From positions 302 to 17,061 of the forward strand of contig DJNB01000218.1 in assembly GCA_002435545.1 (NCBI GenBank): DNA of 16,760 bases, given 5' to 3'. This DNA is from Lachnoclostridium sp. UBA6475 (lineage in GTDB: Bacteria > Bacillota > Clostridia > Lachnospirales > Lachnospiraceae). The notes below the pieces were generated by a model. That model did no database searches and was not told the origin of the DNA. It saw nothing but the letters and a program-made list of their open reading frames with translations. This document shows positions 6,952 to 13,498 of this stretch, piece by piece. Position 1 is the stretch's first letter; each line of letters begins with the position of its first letter. The translations under genes were made by a program, and so were the position numbers.

Positions 6952-7305
6952 TTGATTAGCAGCGACGTGATTCGGGGATATAATGATACGATCATTTTAT
7001 ATTTGCTCCAGCAAAATCCTTCGTATGGATATGAGATTTCCAAGAAAATCCGAATGATTTCCGAGGAAAAATATATCATTAAAGAGACGACGCTGTACTC
7101 GGCATTTACCAGAATGGAAAAAAACGGGTACATTGAATCGTTTTCCGGGAATGAGACAGGAGGCAAGCGGCGCACGTATTATCGTGTCACCGAAGAGGGG
7201 AAAAGGTATTATGAAGAAAAGTGTAAAGAGTGGGAAGTGACGAAAGAGGTTGTGGATAAGTTTATTATGAAAGAAAGGATGAGCCAAGAGGATGGAAGCA
7301 ATTAG
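6952..7305 (+). CDS. PadR family transcriptional regulator
   Basis: A 117-residue winged-helix regulator of the PadR type, the small subclass without a long C-terminal domain. Typical segments are ILYLLQQNPSYGYEISKKI in the helix-turn-helix, TLYSAFTRMEKNGYI for the recognition helix and wing start, and GGKRRTYYRVTEEGKRYY for the wing. I chose the TTG at 6952 as start because AAAGGAGG (6937-6944) lies 7 bp upstream and the conserved domain begins immediately. Members of this family repress envelope or efflux operons and respond to lipophilic compounds or stress; the inducer cannot be read here. The next gene overlaps its end by 14 bp, so translation is coupled. Likely binds the repeat array at 6832-6900. 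Confidence 0.93.
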   Translation: MISSDVIRGYNDTIILYLLQQNPSYGYEISKKIRMISEEKYIIKETTLYSAFTRMEKNGYIESFSGNETGGKRRTYYRVTEEGKRYYEEKCKEWEVTKEVVDKFIMKERMSQEDGSN

Positions 7306-8980
7306 AGAATATCTTAACAATATGTTTCTGAATCTGCCGGAAACACCGCAGGTGCTTCGTGCCAAAGCGGAATTGATGGAGATGATGGAAGACAAATACG
7401 AAGAACTGACCGCAGAGGGGATGTCAGAAAAAGAAGCCGTAGGGACGGTGATCTCAGAATTTGGAAATCTGGATGAACTGGCAGAAGAACTCGGAATCGG
7501 TGACTTTATGAAAAAAGAAGAGGAACCGCAGGAGAAAAAGAGCCGTCACGCAGACCGCAGATGGGGGCTGGAAGAAGCGAAAAAATACGTTGCATTTGCA
7601 AAGACGCATGCGATGTACGTCGCTCTCGGCGTAATGCTCTGTATCTGGGGACCGTTTGTAGAATCTGTTATGGATGGTGCAATTGATCAGGGGTATATCG
7701 GGGCACTGATCGGAAACCTGTTGGGAAATATGGGAATGTTTCTACTGGTTGGAGCAGCCGTCGTGCTTTTTATACTGGCATCGACGAAAACAAAAGAATA
7801 CGGAAAGATCAGCCGGTATACGATCGCACTCGAAGAAGAGGCGGCAGCGTATGTCCGTGAAAATCAGGAAAAGGATGAAAGACGCCGCGTGTTAACGACT
7901 TGCATCGGTGTGTTCCTGTGTATTTTCAGTGTGGTGCCAAGTATGGGAGCAGGACTGTGCCGGAATCTGTTTGCCAAATCAATTTTGGACAGCAGTGTAT
8001 TGTTTATCGTAGGAATAGCGGTTTATCTGCTGGTATCCGGAAACAGTTTAAAAAATCGCTACCAGGAATTGGCAAAAGCAGCCGCAAATTACGAACGTGA
8101 GCAGATGCCAAATGCGCATGCTGCGTCAGGAACACAGCCGATCTACCAAAAGAAGAAAGTGCCGGCGTTTGCAATTGTATTGATCGTGATATTCGGTATG
8201 CTGGTGTTGAGCCTTGGTGCCATCATTCCGTTTGCCATCTATCGCGGCAATCTGACCACATCTACCACATCTACCGTGACGACGGAGATAACGGAAGAAG
8301 TGCAAGGTGTGGAAAATGCAGGAATCCCGCTTCAAACCATCTATGTGGATGCGGATGCAATGGCATTAAATATAGAAGCAACGGATGAGGTGAGCCAGCC
8401 TTCCATCCAGTATCAGGGAGAGGAAAGCCGCAAACCCAACATTGAAAATAAAGATGGTGCGCTCAGTATAAAAAGCCGGTCACAGGGATTTTTCATGCAT
8501 TTCCCATTTGGAAACTTGACAGAAAAATGTGCATTGACGCTGAAAATTCCGACATCGATGGTTCAAAATACAAAAGTGAACATTCAGGTGGACGCAGGAG
8601 ATGTGCATTTGACAAAAATTCCAAGCGGAGAGATTACGGCAGATCTGGATGCCGGCAATCTGATCGTGTCAGAATGTACACTGGATAGTATAAAGGTCGA
8701 AGCAGATGCCGGAAATGTGGAACTTAAAAATAACTTCATCAAGGCAGTAGAAGCCGAAGTGGATGCCGGAAATTTTGAAATGTATTTTGATGGACCAAAG
8801 GGTGCCTATGCCTATGATCTTTCAGCAGATCTGGGAAATCTTTCCATTAATAACGAAAAACATGCCGGCGTACAAAGCGAATACCAATCAGGAAAGGATA
8901 CAGATGTGACAGGCTATGAGGAATATCGGCAGGTGAAAGTAGAAGCCGATCTTGGAAACATTGAAATTCATACAAATTAG
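7292..8980 (+). CDS. Membrane protein with DUF1700-like N-terminus and DUF4097-like DAGN-repeat domain
   Basis: A 562-residue protein of three parts. Residues 1-70 are a helical cytoplasmic domain like DUF1700/permease-prefix domains (MEAIREYLNN, MSEKEAVGTVISEFGN). About five hydrophobic spans follow, near 105-123, 136-163, 201-219, 234-249 and 290-316, with long charged cytoplasmic segments. After span five, a Thr/Ser-rich linker leads to a beta-rich DUF4097-like domain (about 345-562). There the motif DAG(N/D) recurs at residues 434, 453, 472 and 491, exactly 19 apart, then DLGN at 513 and 553, suggesting a beta-solenoid. An odd number of spans puts this domain outside the cell. Such proteins are commonly encoded next to PadR regulators, as here. 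The start overlaps the padR-like gene, with AAAGGATGAG upstream. Biochemical role unknown; envelope stress sensing or surface interaction is inferred. Confidence 0.88.
   Translation: MEAIREYLNNMFLNLPETPQVLRAKAELMEMMEDKYEELTAEGMSEKEAVGTVISEFGNLDELAEELGIGDFMKKEEEPQEKKSRHADRRWGLEEAKKYVAFAKTHAMYVALGVMLCIWGPFVESVMDGAIDQGYIGALIGNLLGNMGMFLLVGAAVVLFILASTKTKEYGKISRYTIALEEEAAAYVRENQEKDERRRVLTTCIGVFLCIFSVVPSMGAGLCRNLFAKSILDSSVLFIVGIAVYLLVSGNSLKNRYQELAKAAANYEREQMPNAHAASGTQPIYQKKKVPAFAIVLIVIFGMLVLSLGAIIPFAIYRGNLTTSTTSTVTTEITEEVQGVENAGIPLQTIYVDADAMALNIEATDEVSQPSIQYQGEESRKPNIENKDGALSIKSRSQGFFMHFPFGNLTEKCALTLKIPTSMVQNTKVNIQVDAGDVHLTKIPSGEITADLDAGNLIVSECTLDSIKVEADAGNVELKNNFIKAVEAEVDAGNFEMYFDGPKGAYAYDLSADLGNLSINNEKHAGVQSEYQSGKDTDVTGYEEYRQVKVEADLGNIEIHTN
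8591..8773 (+). repeat. DAGN 19-residue (57-bp) protein repeats
   Basis: Four DAG(N/D) motifs of the protein encoded at 7292-8980 begin at codons 8591, 8648, 8705 and 8762, an exact 57-bp period. Two further DLGN copies at about 8828 and 8948 are irregularly spaced. The regular period fits one coil of a beta-solenoid per repeat. Confidence 0.8.
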
Positions 8981-8996
8981 AAAGGGGACTTTTATT

Positions 8997-9719
8997 ATGA
9001 AGAAAGACAACATATTTTGGGGCGTTCTGCTCCTTCTGGCAGCAGTATACATACTGGCGCACAGCCTTGGATTTACACCGGACATCAGTCTTATGCGTAT
9101 CGTGATCGGTATCATTTGCGTGATGTGTTTTATTAAATCAGCAATCCGTATGGAATTTGGAGGGATGTTGTTTTCACTGGCAATCCTGCTTATCATGTTT
9201 GAACACGTACTTGGCATCGAGGCACTGACCCCATGGCCGGTTTTGTGGGCAGCACTTTTTGGCAGTATCGGTCTGAATATGATTTTCGGAAGCCGCGCAA
9301 AAGAGTACCGCAGACACAAAACACACCGCCGTGTCGAAGTTTACAGTGAAGGAATGACAGATGCCAATGCTTCCGATGTGGATGGCGACAGCGTCGTGCT
9401 GACCGGAATGTTTAACGGAACAAAGAAAAATATCAATTCCAATGCATTTAAAAAGGCAGTCATTGACTGTAAATTCTGCGGCATGGAAGTAAATATGGAT
9501 AATGCAGTCATTCAGTCCGGAAGTGCGGTGATTGACCTGAGTGTGTATTTTTCCGGTGTGGATATCTACATCCCGTCAAACTGGCATGTGGTAAATAATA
9601 CCGACTGCAGTTTTGGCGGTCTGGAGGAACATCATGTGAGCGGCGTGGCAGAAGACGGACCGACGCTGGTGATCGAGGGAAATATCCGTTTCGCTGGAGT
9701 AGAAATCTACCGAATCTAA
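8997..9719 (+). CDS. LiaF-like membrane protein (DUF5668/LiaF C-terminal type)
   Basis: A 240-residue protein with four hydrophobic spans (about 6-24, 33-50, 56-72 and 78-97), a basic stretch (KEYRRHKTHRR) and a soluble beta-rich C-terminal domain resembling that of LiaF/YvqF, with CKFCGMEVNM, IDLSVYFSGVDIYIP and CSFGGLEEH. LiaF proteins restrain the LiaRS cell-envelope stress system in Bacillota, but no LiaRS pair is present here. Four spans and positive-inside charges place the C-terminal domain in the cytoplasm, opposite to the upstream partner. I chose the ATG at 8997, with AAAGGGG 9 bp upstream, over an in-frame ATG at 8952 inside the previous gene, since the conserved part begins at 8997. 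It is the third gene of the PadR operon. No terminator is seen after it, so read-through into rpmG is possible. Confidence 0.86.
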   Translation: MKKDNIFWGVLLLLAAVYILAHSLGFTPDISLMRIVIGIICVMCFIKSAIRMEFGGMLFSLAILLIMFEHVLGIEALTPWPVLWAALFGSIGLNMIFGSRAKEYRRHKTHRRVEVYSEGMTDANASDVDGDSVVLTGMFNGTKKNINSNAFKKAVIDCKFCGMEVNMDNAVIQSGSAVIDLSVYFSGVDIYIPSNWHVVNNTDCSFGGLEEHHVSGVAEDGPTLVIEGNIRFAGVEIYRI

Positions 9720-9755
9720 AAACAACGGAAAACAGGATCTAAAAACAATGGAAAA
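9714..9755 (+). repeat. Near-perfect 19-bp direct repeat with 23-bp period
   Basis: ATCTAAAAACAACGGAAAA (9714-9732) is repeated at 9737-9755 with a single C-to-T change. The first copy includes the stop codon of the LiaF-like gene. It looks like a short local duplication just ahead of the rpmG promoter. Confidence 0.8.
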
Positions 9756-9760
9756 AAGAC

Positions 9761-9790
9761 TTGACGAATCGTATGAATTTGTGGTACTAT
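9761..9790 (+). promoter_or_regulatory. Promoter for rpmG-secE-nusG-rplK-rplA
   Basis: TTGACG (9761-9766), an 18-bp spacer and TACTAT (9785-9790) make a reasonable sigma-A promoter; TATATT at 9788 is a weaker alternative for the -10. The leader of about 65 nt contains a run of eight T (9812-9819) without a convincing preceding stem. Confidence 0.7.
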
Positions 9791-9861
9791 ATTCTAGCGA
9801 TGAATTAGGTCTTTTTTTTATGCCTAAATTTTTACAAACAAATAATCACGGAGGTGACGTA

Positions 9862-10011
9862 ATGCGTACTAAAATTACATTGGAATGTACAGAGTGTAAG
9901 CAGCGTAACTACAACTTGACCAAAGACAAGAAAAACCATCCGGACAGAATGGAAACAAAGAAATATTGTAGATTTTGTAGAACACACACATTGCATAAAG
10001 AGACAAAATAA
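9862..10011 (+). CDS. rpmG: Ribosomal protein bL33
   Basis: The 49-residue large-subunit protein bL33. It is the zinc-binding form, with two CxxC knuckles: CTEC near the N-terminus and CRFC near the C-terminus. This matters because zinc-free paralogues that replace it under zinc starvation lack these cysteines. The ATG at 9862 is chosen because GGAGGTGA lies just upstream and the length fits; the reading frame remains open further upstream to 9748 but that part has no L33 similarity. First gene of the secE-nusG-rplKA transcript, the order known from B. subtilis and other Bacillota. Confidence 0.96.
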   Translation: MRTKITLECTECKQRNYNLTKDKKNHPDRMETKKYCRFCRTHTLHKETK

Positions 10012-10050
10012 TATTTGTCCATGTAATGTTGGGGAAAGGATGTGTGCCCG

Positions 10051-10251
10051 ATGAGCGAAGCAGAAAAGACTTCGAAAGCAGGTGGCTTCTTTAAACGTGT
10101 CAAAGCAGAGTTCAAGAGATGTACATGGCCAAAAAGAGACGAACTGATCCGCCAGTCCGCACTGGTGATCGTTGTTTCTGTTGTCCTTGGCGGCGTGATC
10201 GCCGGCATCGACTGGCTGATTCGTCTTGGTCTGCAGGCAATTGGACTATAA
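10051..10251 (+). CDS. secE: Preprotein translocase subunit SecE
   Basis: The 66-residue single-span SecE that clamps SecY in the membrane. The amphipathic helix and conserved segment FKRVKAEFKRCTWPKRDEL precede one membrane span (about 39-62, SALVIVVSVVLGGVIAGI). The short single-span form is usual in Bacillota. The ATG at 10051 has GGGGAAAGGA 10 bp upstream; the GTG at 10042 would sit 1 bp from that site and is rejected. It lies between rpmG and nusG as in most bacteria. Confidence 0.95.
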   Translation: MSEAEKTSKAGGFFKRVKAEFKRCTWPKRDELIRQSALVIVVSVVLGGVIAGIDWLIRLGLQAIGL

Positions 10252-10269
10252 TTATTTTAGGAGGTTGCT

Positions 10270-10788
10270 ATGGCGGAAGAAGCAAAATGGTATGTAGTTC
10301 ACACTTATTCTGGATATGAGAATAAGGTAAAAGTTGACATCGAGAAGACAATCGAAAATCGTAATCTTCAGGATCAGATCCTCGAAGTTATGGTGCCGAT
10401 GCAGACGGTTGTTGAGGAGAGAAATGGAGAAAAGAAACAGGTTCAGAAGAAAATGTTTCCGGCCTACGTTCTCCTGAATATGGTGATGAATGACGAGACC
10501 TGGTATGTGGTTCGAAATACCCGTGGCGTGACAGGATTTGTCGGTCCGGGATCCAAACCGGTTCCTCTTACCGCAGAAGAAATTACCAACATGGGATTTC
10601 TTGCTCAGGCAGAGGAAGTACCATACAGTATTGGCGACCATGTTCTGGTTACCAAAGGTGTATGGCAGGATACACATGGTATCGTGCAGGAAGTTCACCC
10701 GGCAAAACATATGGCAGTGATCGAAATTGACATGTTTGGCCGTGGAACACCGGTAGAAATTGATTTCTCAGAATTAGAAAAGTTATAG
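10270..10788 (+). CDS. nusG: Transcription termination/antitermination factor NusG
   Basis: A 172-residue NusG that binds the RNA polymerase clamp through its NGN domain and affects pausing, termination and coupling to ribosomes. The NGN domain starts at once (AKWYVVHTYSGYENKV) and includes FPAYVLLNM and WYVVRNTRGVTGFVG. The C-terminal KOW domain (about 116-172) shows the KGVWQDTHGIVQEV core. AGGAGG (10259-10264) lies 5 bp before the ATG. It is 18 bp after secE and 25 bp before rplK. Confidence 0.97.
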   Translation: MAEEAKWYVVHTYSGYENKVKVDIEKTIENRNLQDQILEVMVPMQTVVEERNGEKKQVQKKMFPAYVLLNMVMNDETWYVVRNTRGVTGFVGPGSKPVPLTAEEITNMGFLAQAEEVPYSIGDHVLVTKGVWQDTHGIVQEVHPAKHMAVIEIDMFGRGTPVEIDFSELEKL

Positions 10789-10813
10789 AAGTGAAAATCA
10801 GGAGGTTTTTATA

Positions 10814-11239
10814 ATGGCTAAGAAAGTTGAAGGATATATTAAATTACAGATCCCAGCTGGAAAAGCAACACCAGCACCACCAGTTGGTCCGGCACTTGGA
10901 CAGCATGGTGTAAACATTGTTCAGTTTACAAAGGAGTTTAACGCAAAGACAGCAGGACAGGAAGGTATGATCATTCCTGTAGTTATCACTGTTTATGCAG
11001 ACAGAAGTTTCAGCTTCATCACAAAGACTCCACCGGCAGCAGTTCTTCTTAAGAAAGCTTGTAAGATTGAATCCGGTTCTGGTGTACCAAATAAGACAAA
11101 AGTTGCAACAATCTCAAAAGATGAGATTCAGAAGATTGCAGAACTTAAAATGCCTGACTTGAATGCAGGAAGCGTAGAAGCTGCTATGAGCATGATCGCT
11201 GGTACTGCAAGAAGTATGGGTATCACAGTAGAAGACTAA
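10814..11239 (+). CDS. rplK: Ribosomal protein uL11
   Basis: The 141-residue uL11, which binds the GTPase centre of 23S rRNA and forms the stalk base. Recognised by KLQIPAGKATPAPPVGPALGQHGVNI, the proline-rich signature of the N-terminal domain, and by the rRNA-binding C-terminal domain with GSGVPNKTKVATI and IAGTARSMGI. Length is that of the family. An AGGAGG site lies 8 bp before the ATG. No promoter is visible between nusG and rplK, so it is probably expressed from the rpmG promoter. Confidence 0.98.
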   Translation: MAKKVEGYIKLQIPAGKATPAPPVGPALGQHGVNIVQFTKEFNAKTAGQEGMIIPVVITVYADRSFSFITKTPPAAVLLKKACKIESGSGVPNKTKVATISKDEIQKIAELKMPDLNAGSVEAAMSMIAGTARSMGITVED

Positions 11240-11292
11240 TTAAACTTAAGTGAAAATTTAGACATCGTAGAAGACTTATGTCATTTGGACGT

Positions 11293-11328
11293 TGTGGGAG
11301 AACAGGAACTTGTTACTAAGCTCCTACA
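11293..11328 (+). promoter_or_regulatory. Candidate L1-type control hairpin in the rplK-rplA gap
   Basis: In the 120-bp gap TGTGGGAG (11293-11300) pairs with CTCCTACA (11321-11328; one G-U). Inside, AACA (11301-11304) pairs with TGTT (11311-11314) around a 6-nt loop, leaving ACTAAG (11315-11320) as a 3'-side bulge. Two helices separated by an asymmetric loop is the general shape of ribosomal L1 binding sites, and L1 represses its own mRNA in bacteria, so this may be an autoregulatory site. I did not match it to an L1 consensus. No T-run follows, so it is not a terminator. Confidence 0.4.
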
Positions 11329-11359
11329 CATTCGTTAATACCACTAGGAGGTTTGAATC

Positions 11360-12052
11360 ATGAAAAGAGGTAAAAAATATGTTGAGGCTGCAAAGCTGGT
11401 AGACAGAACAGTTCAGTATGATCCAGCTGAGGCCATTGACCTTGTAAAGAAAACAGCAGTTGCAAAATTCGATGAAACAATTGAAGCGCATATCCGTCTT
11501 GGTGTAGATGGACGTCATGCAGACCAGCAGGTACGTGGTGCGGTTGTACTGCCACACGGAACCGGTAAAAAAGTTCGCGTTCTTGTATTTGCAAAAGGCG
11601 ATAAAGTTGCAGAAGCAGAAGCAGCTGGTGCTGATTATGTTGGCGGCGAGGAACTCATTCCTAAGATTCAGAACGATGGATGGTTTGAGTTTGACGTAGT
11701 TGTAGCTACTCCGGATATGATGGGCGTTGTTGGTCGTCTCGGACGTGTACTCGGACCAAAAGGCTTGATGCCAAACCCAAAAGCAGGAACTGTTACAATG
11801 GATGTTACAAAGGCTGTTAATGACATTAAAGCAGGTAAGATCGAATATCGTTTGGACAAAGCAAACATTATTCACTGTCCTGTAGGAAAAGCATCTTTCA
11901 CTGCAGAGCAGTTGAATGATAACTTCAACACTTTGATGGACGCTATCGTAAAAGCAAAACCAGCAAGTGCAAAAGGACAGTATATGAAGAGTGTTACGAT
12001 CACCAGCACAATGGGACCTGGTGTGAAAGTAAGCACAGTAAAATATGCATAA
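11360..12052 (+). CDS. rplA: Ribosomal protein uL1
   Basis: The 230-residue uL1 of the mobile L1 stalk, which also represses translation of its own mRNA in bacteria. Recognised by MKRGKKYVEAAKLVD, FDETIEAHIRLGVD, VVLPHGTGK, the domain II segment PDMMGVVGRLGRVLGPKGLMPNPKAGTV (in part), and KSVTITSTMGPGVKV at the end. Length fits the family. CTAGGAGGT lies 9 bp before the ATG. The 120-bp gap after rplK is longer than other gaps in this cluster and holds a candidate control hairpin. Confidence 0.98.
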   Translation: MKRGKKYVEAAKLVDRTVQYDPAEAIDLVKKTAVAKFDETIEAHIRLGVDGRHADQQVRGAVVLPHGTGKKVRVLVFAKGDKVAEAEAAGADYVGGEELIPKIQNDGWFEFDVVVATPDMMGVVGRLGRVLGPKGLMPNPKAGTVTMDVTKAVNDIKAGKIEYRLDKANIIHCPVGKASFTAEQLNDNFNTLMDAIVKAKPASAKGQYMKSVTITSTMGPGVKVSTVKYA

Positions 12053-12082
12053 AAAGTAACTGATCGGTTACGAAAAAAGATA

Positions 12083-12111
12083 TTGACAGTACCGCCAAGG
12101 TATGTTAATAT
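12083..12111 (+). promoter_or_regulatory. Promoter of rplJ-rplL
   Basis: Perfect -35 TTGACA (12083-12088), a 17-bp spacer and -10 TAATAT (12106-12111) with an extended -10 TG (12103-12104). It gives rplJL its own transcript start about 190 nt before the gene, in front of the L10 leader. Confidence 0.85.
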
Positions 12112-12117
12112 AAATTT

Positions 12118-12265
12118 TGATGACTGCCGTAGACAGTAGGTATAGATGATCTTTCGGGATTTCAGATATGTAAGTGCAGAAGCCGCCTACCGAGGAGTAA
12201 AGAATGTGGATTTACGTCCCCTCTTTTTGCTATGGCGAGAAGAGGGGTCTTCTAATATTATGTCC
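12118..12265 (+). promoter_or_regulatory. Ribosomal L10 leader (attenuation element)
   Basis: This 5' leader has the hallmarks of the Bacillota L10 leader: TGCCGTAGACAGTAGGT (12124-12140 region), a far partner AAGCCGCCTACCGAGGAGTAAA (12180-12200 region) in which CCTAC can pair with GTAGG, and a terminator-like hairpin at the end. The L10(L12)4 complex is known to bind such leaders and reduce expression of rplJL, matching production to need. It lies between promoter and rplJ exactly as expected. Confidence 0.85.
12218..12252 (+). terminator. Attenuator hairpin in the L10 leader
   Basis: CCCCTCTT (12218-12225) pairs perfectly with AAGAGGGG (12240-12247), extended by TTTGC/GCGAG to a 13-bp stem with a TATG loop. 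The tail TCTTCTAA is only partly U-rich, so termination may be incomplete or factor-assisted. Confidence 0.72.
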
Positions 12266-12310
12266 GTATATATTCTTTTCGGCAGAAAATATATAAGGAG
12301 GAAATGACTC

Positions 12311-12829
12311 ATGGCTAAAGTAGAGATCAAACAGCCAATCGTAGACGAGATCAAAGGATATGCAGCAGACGCAAAAGCAGCTGTACTTGTTGATTATCGT
12401 GGTCTGACTGTTGAGCAGGATACAAAACTTCGTAAAGCATTGAGAGAAGCCGGTGTTGTATACAAAGTATACAAAAACACAATGCTTGTTCGTGCATTCG
12501 AAGGAACTGATTTTGCACAGTTGGATAAGGATTTGGAAGGACCTACTGCAGTTGCATTTTCAGCAGAGGATGAGACCGCTCCGGCGCGTATTCTCAATGA
12601 CTTTGCAAAAGAAGCAGAGGCGCTTCAGTTCAAGAGCGGTGTTGTAGCCGGCACATATTATGATGAAGCCGGTATCAAGACATTGGCTAACATCCCATCA
12701 AGAGATACTCTTATCTCTAAATTGCTTGGAAGCTTGCAGTCACCTGTTACCAATATGGCACGCGTTCTTAATCAGATCGCAGAAGCTAAAGGAAATGGTG
12801 AAGAGCCGGCAGCAGAAACAGCAGAATAA
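12311..12829 (+). CDS. rplJ: Ribosomal protein uL10
   Basis: The 172-residue uL10, base of the ribosomal stalk, which holds the L7/L12 dimers through its C-terminal helix. Recognised by AAVLVDYRGLTVEQ, LRKALREAGVVYKVYKNTML, GPTAVAFS and the family-type C-terminal region SPVTNMARVLNQIAE. An AAGGAGGAAAT site precedes the ATG. The protein is also the likely autoregulator acting on the leader just upstream. It forms an operon with rplL, 44 bp downstream. Confidence 0.97.
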   Translation: MAKVEIKQPIVDEIKGYAADAKAAVLVDYRGLTVEQDTKLRKALREAGVVYKVYKNTMLVRAFEGTDFAQLDKDLEGPTAVAFSAEDETAPARILNDFAKEAEALQFKSGVVAGTYYDEAGIKTLANIPSRDTLISKLLGSLQSPVTNMARVLNQIAEAKGNGEEPAAETAE

Positions 12830-12873
12830 TCTGCCAACAAAGAAAAATATTATATTAAATGGAGGAATTTAAA

Positions 12874-13242
12874 ATGACTACTCAGGAATTTATCGATGCT
12901 ATCAAAGAGATGAGCGTTTTGGAATTAAATGATTTAGTAAAAGCTTGTGAAGAAGAATTTGGTGTATCTGCAGCAGCAGGTGTTGTTGTAGCGGCAGCAG
13001 GCGACGGTGCAGCAGCAGGCGGCGCTGAGAAAGACGAGTTCGACGTAGAACTTACAGAAGTTGGACCAAACAAAGTTAAGGTTATCAAAGTTGTTCGTGA
13101 AGTAACAGGTCTTGGACTTAAGGAAGCAAAAGAAGTTGTAGACGGCGCTCCTAAAGTAATCAAAGAAGGTGCTTCTAAAGACGAAGCTGAAGATATCAAA
13201 GCTAAGGTAGAGGCTGAAGGCGCTAAGGTTACATTGAAATAA
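12874..13242 (+). CDS. rplL: Ribosomal protein bL12 (L7/L12)
   Basis: The 122-residue stalk protein that recruits translation factor GTPases. An N-terminal dimerisation helix (FIDAIKEMSVLELNDLVKA) is followed by an Ala/Gly-rich flexible hinge (about 35-55) and the factor-binding C-terminal domain (EFDVELTEVG, KIKVVRE-type strand, GLGLKEAKEVVDGAPKVIKEG). The ATG at 12874 is used because GGAGG (12861-12865) lies 8 bp before it; an upstream in-frame ATG at 12859 is itself part of that site's context and would lack one. A terminator follows at 13275, so the operon ends here instead of continuing to rpoB. Confidence 0.97.
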   Translation: MTTQEFIDAIKEMSVLELNDLVKACEEEFGVSAAAGVVVAAAGDGAAAGGAEKDEFDVELTEVGPNKVKVIKVVREVTGLGLKEAKEVVDGAPKVIKEGASKDEAEDIKAKVEAEGAKVTLK

Positions 13243-13274
13243 TCAGTGGAATAAAATTTAGTGTGATAAATCTG

Positions 13275-13318
13275 CAAAGGCAGGAGAGTTATTCTCCTGC
13301 CTTTGTTGCGCTATTTTT
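13275..13318 (+). terminator. Strong hairpin terminator after rplL
   Basis: CAAAGGCAGGAGA (13275-13287) pairs without mismatch with TCTCCTGCCTTTG (13293-13305) around a 5-nt loop. The tail TTGCGCTATTTTTT reaches its T-run about 8 nt after the stem. It separates the ribosomal operon from the AbiE pair. Confidence 0.8.
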
Positions 13319-13367
13319 TGAGAGAGCAGGGAACAGTGTTTGGTTTCATTGTGAAAAATGAGGTGGA

Positions 13368-13397
13368 TTGACAAAATAGCAACTTTCTGCGTACAAT
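13368..13397 (+). promoter_or_regulatory. Promoter P1 of the AbiE pair
   Basis: TTGACA (13368-13373), an 18-bp spacer and TACAAT (13392-13397). The -10 box is inside the left arm of the inverted repeat at 13380-13490. A second candidate, TTGCGG (13424-13429), 17 bp, TACAAT (13447-13452) with an extended -10 TG, lies downstream and could give a shorter leader. Confidence 0.7.
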
Positions 13398-13490
13398 TTT
13401 TAAAAAATGTATGCATATAATTGTTGCGGTTTTCTTAAACCTATGATACAATAATTGCACATATAGCTCATTATTGCATACAGAAAGTTG
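13380..13490 (+). promoter_or_regulatory. Inverted repeat flanking the AbiE promoter region
   Basis: The arm at 13380-13397 (CAACTTTCTGCGTACAAT) and the arm at 13473-13490 (ATTGCATACAGAAAGTTG) are complementary at 15 of 18 positions, 10 of them consecutive. The left arm overlaps the P1 -10 box, the right ends 8 bp before the antitoxin start codon. AbiEi antitoxins are known to repress their own promoter by binding inverted repeats, so this is a likely operator; spacing of 75 bp between arms would require looping or two separate sites. Confidence 0.55.
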
Positions 13491-13498
13491 GTGTCGGC

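Noticed and set aside
9748..9861. Possible 38-codon N-terminal extension of bL33
   Set aside because: It would include the -35 and -10 boxes of the rpmG promoter, and GGAGGTGA directly precedes the ATG at 9862, which gives the normal protein length.
10012..10050. tRNA-Trp gene between rpmG and secE, as in some bacteria
   Set aside because: The gap is only 39 bp, too short for a tRNA.
11324..11875. 183-codon open frame on the - strand over rplA
   Set aside because: Antisense to an unmistakable uL1 gene; long only because of codon bias of the sense strand.
12053..12082. Terminator after rplA (GTAAC/GTTAC hairpin)
   Set aside because: The stem is only about 5 bp and is followed by GAAAAAAG, not a T-run, so rplA transcripts may continue into the L10 leader.
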